Source of the DNA: Butyriboletus loyo
Taxonomy: Eukaryota; Basidiomycota; Agaricomycetes; Boletales; Boletaceae
Direction: 5' to 3'
DNA: 64,000 nt
Assembly: GCA_038093515.1 (NCBI GenBank)
Contig: JBBPSI010000018.1
Coordinates: forward strand, 124,001 to 188,000
This document shows, piece after piece, positions 59,907-64,000 of this stretch (position 1 is the first letter of the stretch; each line of letters starts with the position of its first letter). The notes beneath the pieces were generated by a model. The model searched no databases. It was not told the origin of the DNA and was given only the letters and a program-made list of their open reading frames with translations. Both the position numbers and the translations under genes were made by a program.

Positions 59907-62886
59907 TCAGACAAGAGCACCAAGGCCTCTCGGCTCGATGGTGGGTTGAACTCCACCCTCTCCGCTTGGAGCATTCTGTCCCCTCTCACCTACAGCTTTC
60001 TTCCAGTTGGTCCTCACTAGCACAATCGTGGCTACCAAGCAGGAGTACGCTAAACTGACAGTCAAGCCAACCCACAAACCAGCGAGTCCCCATTGTTTCG
60101 GAAAGGCAAGATACATCCCAAGAGGGATACCTGCAGGAATACACACGAATCCATCATTTAGTTCTTCAACGAACACATGACCAAAAAAATAAGAATAAAA
60201 ATACCAACCTAAAAAGTAGTCCGCACTGACATGGATATGTCAGAAACTGTTCTGAAAAATTGTGGTAGGAAGATGTGAACAAATCACCTCGCGTTGAGTG
60301 AAGGAAATACAGCCGTTTTTCCCAGAGCCCCAAGCGAACTGTCGACCCACGCTCCGATGCCCTGAACAGCCTGAAAGACAGCTATGACGGGCAATAGCGC
60401 AGACACGCTCTGAAGAATGACTGCGAATCACGTTTGAGTTGTCCAGGAACTGGCGGAGAGCTTGACGTCTGTACTCACTCGGATCATTGTTAAACAACCG
60501 TCCCCAAGACGCCGCAAATGCGATGAGGATATTACTAGCGAAAGGCGTCAGTGTCAGCGCTTCCGGTCCGTGGATCCTTCACGAGACAAACCTGATGACG
60601 ATGACCCCTCCCAATGTGCCGACGAACGCGACGGAAGCTGCGATCTTGGCACGTCGTACGTCACCTTTAGTCATCCACTTTTTGATCCTGGTGGGGTGAC
60701 TCAGCCCTGCACAGGTGATGCCATATTGAAGTTTCATTACCGGTCGGATGAGACGTTACTCATTGCTTTTGGAGCCTGGTATAGCGTCGTGGCCGTCGTG
60801 AGTAATACCGCCTGCGTGGCGAGAGCATCTGGACCGAGCCTAGCGATGTTTTAGCAACGTTCACCGTAGGCACACGTGAAGATCACACATGCTTGCAACG
60901 ACTGTAATATTGTCGGGAGTGAAGAAAAGGACTCGAAAACCACGGACTCACCTCCTCCGAAATCCTTTGACCAGAGCTGAGATGCGCTCTTCAAAATGCC
61001 GGATACACCTGCAAAAACCAGCGTTCCTAGACCAGTGAAAAATGTGACTTGTGTAGTATCCTGCGGTGGTTCTGGGACGTGATTGCCGCCTGTCAGACGA
61101 CCAGAGTTCCTGTTTACACTGACAGGTTCGTCGGGGACAATATTAAGTCCACGTAGGTATTCCGCCTCTTCTCGTATCGCTCGCTGGACAATATAAATAA
61201 TCATCATGATGGCAAGGGCATTGTGACTCAGGACGGTGCACAGTGGAGCTCCAGCGAAACCTAACCGAAGGGCAGGTATCGGCCCATCGACTGAGAAATA
61301 CGACGTAGACTATCGTTCAGTCTAGGCGGCCCAACAATCCATAAGATGGTATCTCACCGAGAAGATAATTCAAAACCATGTTCAGTGGCGCAGTAGTCGA
61401 AAGGATGCGCGTGTGCACTTTGGAGAGCCCTTCATACAGGAGTCGACGTTAGCACAACACAGTTGTTACTAAACAAATTGCTTCACCTTGAGAGGTCAGA
61501 TATCGCCTGTTACGGGGTTCAGCACTGATCTCGAAGAGAATACACCAAATTACTTCGATATTTCGCCAATCGCGTATCCTGGTAGTCCTGCAGCTGTGAC
61601 TTGGAGGAACTTGCTCGCGGGGGCAGCGACCTCTGGCGATTGGCCAAGTCGCTGCAAAAGGGTAGCAGATTGAATGGCCCAGAGATTGGTGATTGGCTGA
61701 AGAAAAAAATGACATCGAGTCGGCATCTTCGCCGGAATCGAACAAAGATTTGCACTCACAAATAAGACAACGCCAGTGACTACTGCTGCTTGTGCACAGG
61801 AAATCTTCGCGATGCGACGATTCGGAGCGCTCGCGAGGATTTTGTCCAATGAGCTGAAAAATAGAATTAGAACCCATTGACAAGGTAGCCAAGAGATGAT
61901 CGAGAGTAGCGCGTTCACGACTGACCTGATAAAGCCCTGGATGATGCTATATCCCGTTACACTTGCCACCGCCGTGCCGATAGTGCTCGCAGCAAGATCG
62001 GTGGTTGACAAATGTCCCAAGGATACCGTAGGTGCTATCACGAGTGAATGCTCTTGCAAGTGTATGCTTCAGCATGATTTAGTCTAATGCAAGGATCATG
62101 TATAGAGTCGCGTGCTTACAATAACCATCCACCACCATCCTTTGCAAGAACGTAACACTCTACAAGAATCATGAAAAACGGCCCATAATTGTCCGATTCC
62201 ACATTATCTAGCGCATCGACATCAGGGAGACGACTCAGCAGAGGGGATAGCAGGCGGCGAAGTAATCCCTCGGCCTGTTTCGTCGCGAAAGCTTTGGGAT
62301 CGTGAAGGGCACCCAGTAAAGGTGTTGTCTCTGTAGCGATCGTATTGACGTTTGGTTCATCGGCAAGTTTTGTGTCGGCAAAGTACGAGCCCACAATGGG
62401 AAGCTTGGCAGCGTAAACGAAAACGATGGAGCGCAGTCTAGCTAGTACCAAAACCTGTGCCTTGCCTTTGATGTCCTTCGTAGAGCTAATCGCAGCAGTG
62501 TTCGCCACATTACCGACAAGAGTTATAGGATTTCCTGCTGACGTTTCGATTTCCTGCTCAATGGTGATACTCGGCCCTTGAAGCGACTTCTGCGATATCA
62601 CCGGATTTCCGTTGGTGGGAACATGGTAATCCGAGGGCGGAGGGACAGCGTGTACTTCACCTTGAAGTCCACCAGGTGCAATAGATGGTAACAATCCTTC
62701 CGTACGGGCTTCGAGTTCATCTACCCCGACGCTGCCCGAACACGTTTGCACAACCAAAGTGACCGCATCCCCTGCAAGATTGGGGCTCGTGTGCACGTCC
62801 TCATCAGTGTGACCGCCTTGAGATGCGTCAGGAGGATTCGAAACGCTTTCCTCAACCGTTTGGAGAACGACTTGCTTGAGGTCCAT
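59907..62886 (-). CDS. MATE-family multidrug/metabolite efflux transporter
   Basis: Cation-coupled exporter of the multidrug and toxic compound extrusion family. The ATG at 62886 (MDLKQVVLQTVEESV) opens a hydrophilic N-terminus of about 180 residues, then KAQVLVLARLRSIVFVYAAK and an acidic stretch before the MATE core. Core blocks are HLQEHSLVIAPTVSLGHLST, TDLAASTIGTAVASVTGYSI, AVVTGVVLFPITNLWAIQSA, LRLGFAGAPLCTVLSHNALA and FPKQWGLAGLWVGLTVSLAY. Twelve helices are expected; about ten can be traced by eye. Most exons are short and joined by introns of about 50 nt. A middle part around 60,250-60,850 is hard to splice by eye but keeps MATE-like hydrophobic segments. The N-terminal extension is much longer than in bacterial members. 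Confidence 0.88.
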
Positions 62887-63670
62887 TCTAGCAATAGTCG
62901 GCCACGTCGATGGACAAGATCAAGCCCGAGCTGGCGAAAGCGAGATACGCTAGTTCGGGCCCATGAATCTGGGTCCAAGTATGTACCTCTTGTAGGTAAT
63001 AGAGCGCAGTGTGCCTCGTCTATTTTTGCTGAAAAATGTACGGCATCTGAGCGGTTTTGCCTTCAAGTTGCCTGTCATTGCTTGACGGATCCGGTTCGAT
63101 ATGGGGCATCGTCGCACCCGATAGTTGGGTGACTCGCCGTAGCGCCGTTTACTGTGAAAAAAATGTTTAACTCTGACCACGGATTCAGACATGCATGGCT
63201 GTTGAGTGACCAAACGTTGAGACTCATGAACCGCTAGTTAACGGTGTTCATGTTCAAGTCACTGTAGTCTGTGTGTACTGCGTATTTGAAAGGACGGGCG
63301 ACTTTCTTCATGATTATCTGCGGCCCCTACCAAAGTGGCAGGCTGGAGTAGCAGCATCAAGTGCCAGCCCTGGTAGCGCTTCCAAAATCAAAATCGACCC
63401 GCCAGTCAGCCCAAGGAGTAAACTTTGTGGGCTACATCCGGGATACGCACTGGCGTTGGACTCTGGAAAGCTCGACGTAGTCAATGTCGGACATGATTGA
63501 TGAATGCATGAGGCTGTTGAGTCCCTCACCGACTGCATGCATGCAGACATTTCATTCCAATTTCATCCCCGTCACTACTAACACGGTCTTGCTGTGTTCA
63601 TGAAGTACTCTGGTTTCCAATCCACTGGATTTTACGCAATCACACCTCATCTTCACCCACCACCGCCGTC
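62887..63670. other. Intergenic region upstream of the MATE gene
   Basis: About 784 bases between the MATE start and the stop of the next minus-strand gene. No frame has an ATG and a recognisable domain. It contains the palindrome at 63533-63546. It should hold the MATE promoter. Confidence 0.4.
63533..63546. repeat. 14-bp perfect palindrome CTGCATGCATGCAG
   Basis: Self-complementary sequence in noncoding DNA, built on overlapping GCATGC units. It could be a binding site for a dimeric regulator or a chance repeat; no second copy was noticed nearby. Confidence 0.4.
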
Positions 63671-64000
63671 CTAGGTTTCGCCATACTCGTCTACAATATC
63701 CCACAAGGTGCTGACAAGTTCCTTCACCTCGTCATCCTCCAGTCCCATCGCTAAGAGTGCGCTATCGCGCCGCTTCGCTGCACTCTCCACGAAACGGGCA
63801 TAGCTAGATATGTGACCTCCAGTGGACGGAGAGGTCGATAACGAAGATATCGTCTTGAGTGCCTTGGGTCGAGCGTCTGGAAAGATCGAAGAGAAAGAAG
63901 TGGGGATTGGGTAGCTCGGTAGATGGTGCCTTCCCAGCGCGGTGCCAGTTTAGACTGTGCGACATGGACGGGGAAACTGCGCACCACATCAATAGTGGTT
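63671..64000 (-). CDS. 3' end of an unidentified gene (continues beyond the window)
   Basis: The terminal exon reads SSYARFVESAAKRRDSALLA, then MGLEDDEVKELVSTLWDIVD, ending EYGET at 63671. A strong polypyrimidine tract and AG acceptor (minus strand, ending at about 63878) precede it, suggesting the exon starts with RPKALKTISSLSTS. Upstream sequence to the window edge is open in two frames and I cannot choose between them. The charged helical end looks like real coding sequence, but no family is recognised. Confidence 0.45.

Noticed and set aside
63273..63500. 75-codon plus-strand frame upstream of the MATE gene
   Set aside because: It starts at GTG, not ATG, has no domain, and overlaps an equally long minus-strand frame.

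Overview
The window is nuclear DNA of a filamentous fungus, most likely a basidiomycete and probably an agaricomycete. Nearly every gene is interrupted by many 45-70 nt GT-AG introns. The gene set includes a DASH kinetochore subunit, Skt5-type chitin synthase activator, Hog1 MAP kinase, AP-3 delta, THO and exocyst subunits, and a DNMT1-type cytosine methyltransferase with a replication-foci domain and BAH domains. The G-alpha, SPS1/YSK-type kinase and cation transporter look like Agaricomycetes versions I know, and a Rhizoctonia/Ceratobasidium-like species is my guess. The genus is inference, not proven. There are no operons, rRNA genes, tRNA genes or CRISPR arrays that I can support.

Layout. 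1-1903 (-): a divergent, expanded G-protein alpha subunit, cut by the left edge. 1904-5556: gene-poor, with a decayed MFS sugar-transporter pseudogene. 5557-16478: DUS2 tRNA-dihydrouridine synthase (-), mitochondrial RidA/Mmf1 (+), SKT5 (-), EXO84 (+), ASK1 (+), DPH4 (+). 16798-25148: DNA methyltransferase (-), HOG1 (-), mitochondrial NADH-cytochrome b5 reductase (+). 25430-41293: UBP2-like deubiquitinase (+), a small orphan protein (-), THOC1/HPR1 (+), UDP-glucose 4-epimerase (+), PIN1/ESS1 (+), an mARC-like MOSC protein (+), a USP12/46-like deubiquitinase (+). 41778-47170 (-): F-box protein, quinone oxidoreductase, protein tyrosine phosphatase. 47320-53764: an NR2C2AP-like protein (+), a secreted Ser/Thr-rich protein (-), a tiny membrane protein (-), a CDF metal transporter (+), an SPS1/YSK kinase (+). 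53820-64000: AP-3 delta (-), a TBC Rab-GAP (+), a MATE transporter (-), and the 3' end of an unidentified gene (-).

The genes are mostly conserved housekeeping and signalling functions rather than a cluster. Themes recur: polarised growth and secretion (SKT5, EXO84, AP-3, TBC), signalling (G-alpha, HOG1, SPS1-type kinase, PTP), ubiquitin removal (two USPs and an F-box protein), and RNA/tRNA biology (DUS2, THOC1).

I did not find a clearly new multi-gene system. The most notable signals are a G-alpha whose catalytic switch-II glutamine is alanine, a 47-bp divergent spacer between SKT5 and EXO84, 14- and 19-nt microexons that encode catalytic motifs, two genes that appear to carry an intron directly after the ATG, and a 69-aa membrane protein recoverable only by splicing. 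All exon boundaries are hand-derived from splice consensus and reading frame; there is no transcript evidence. CDS spans run from start codon to stop codon and include introns.
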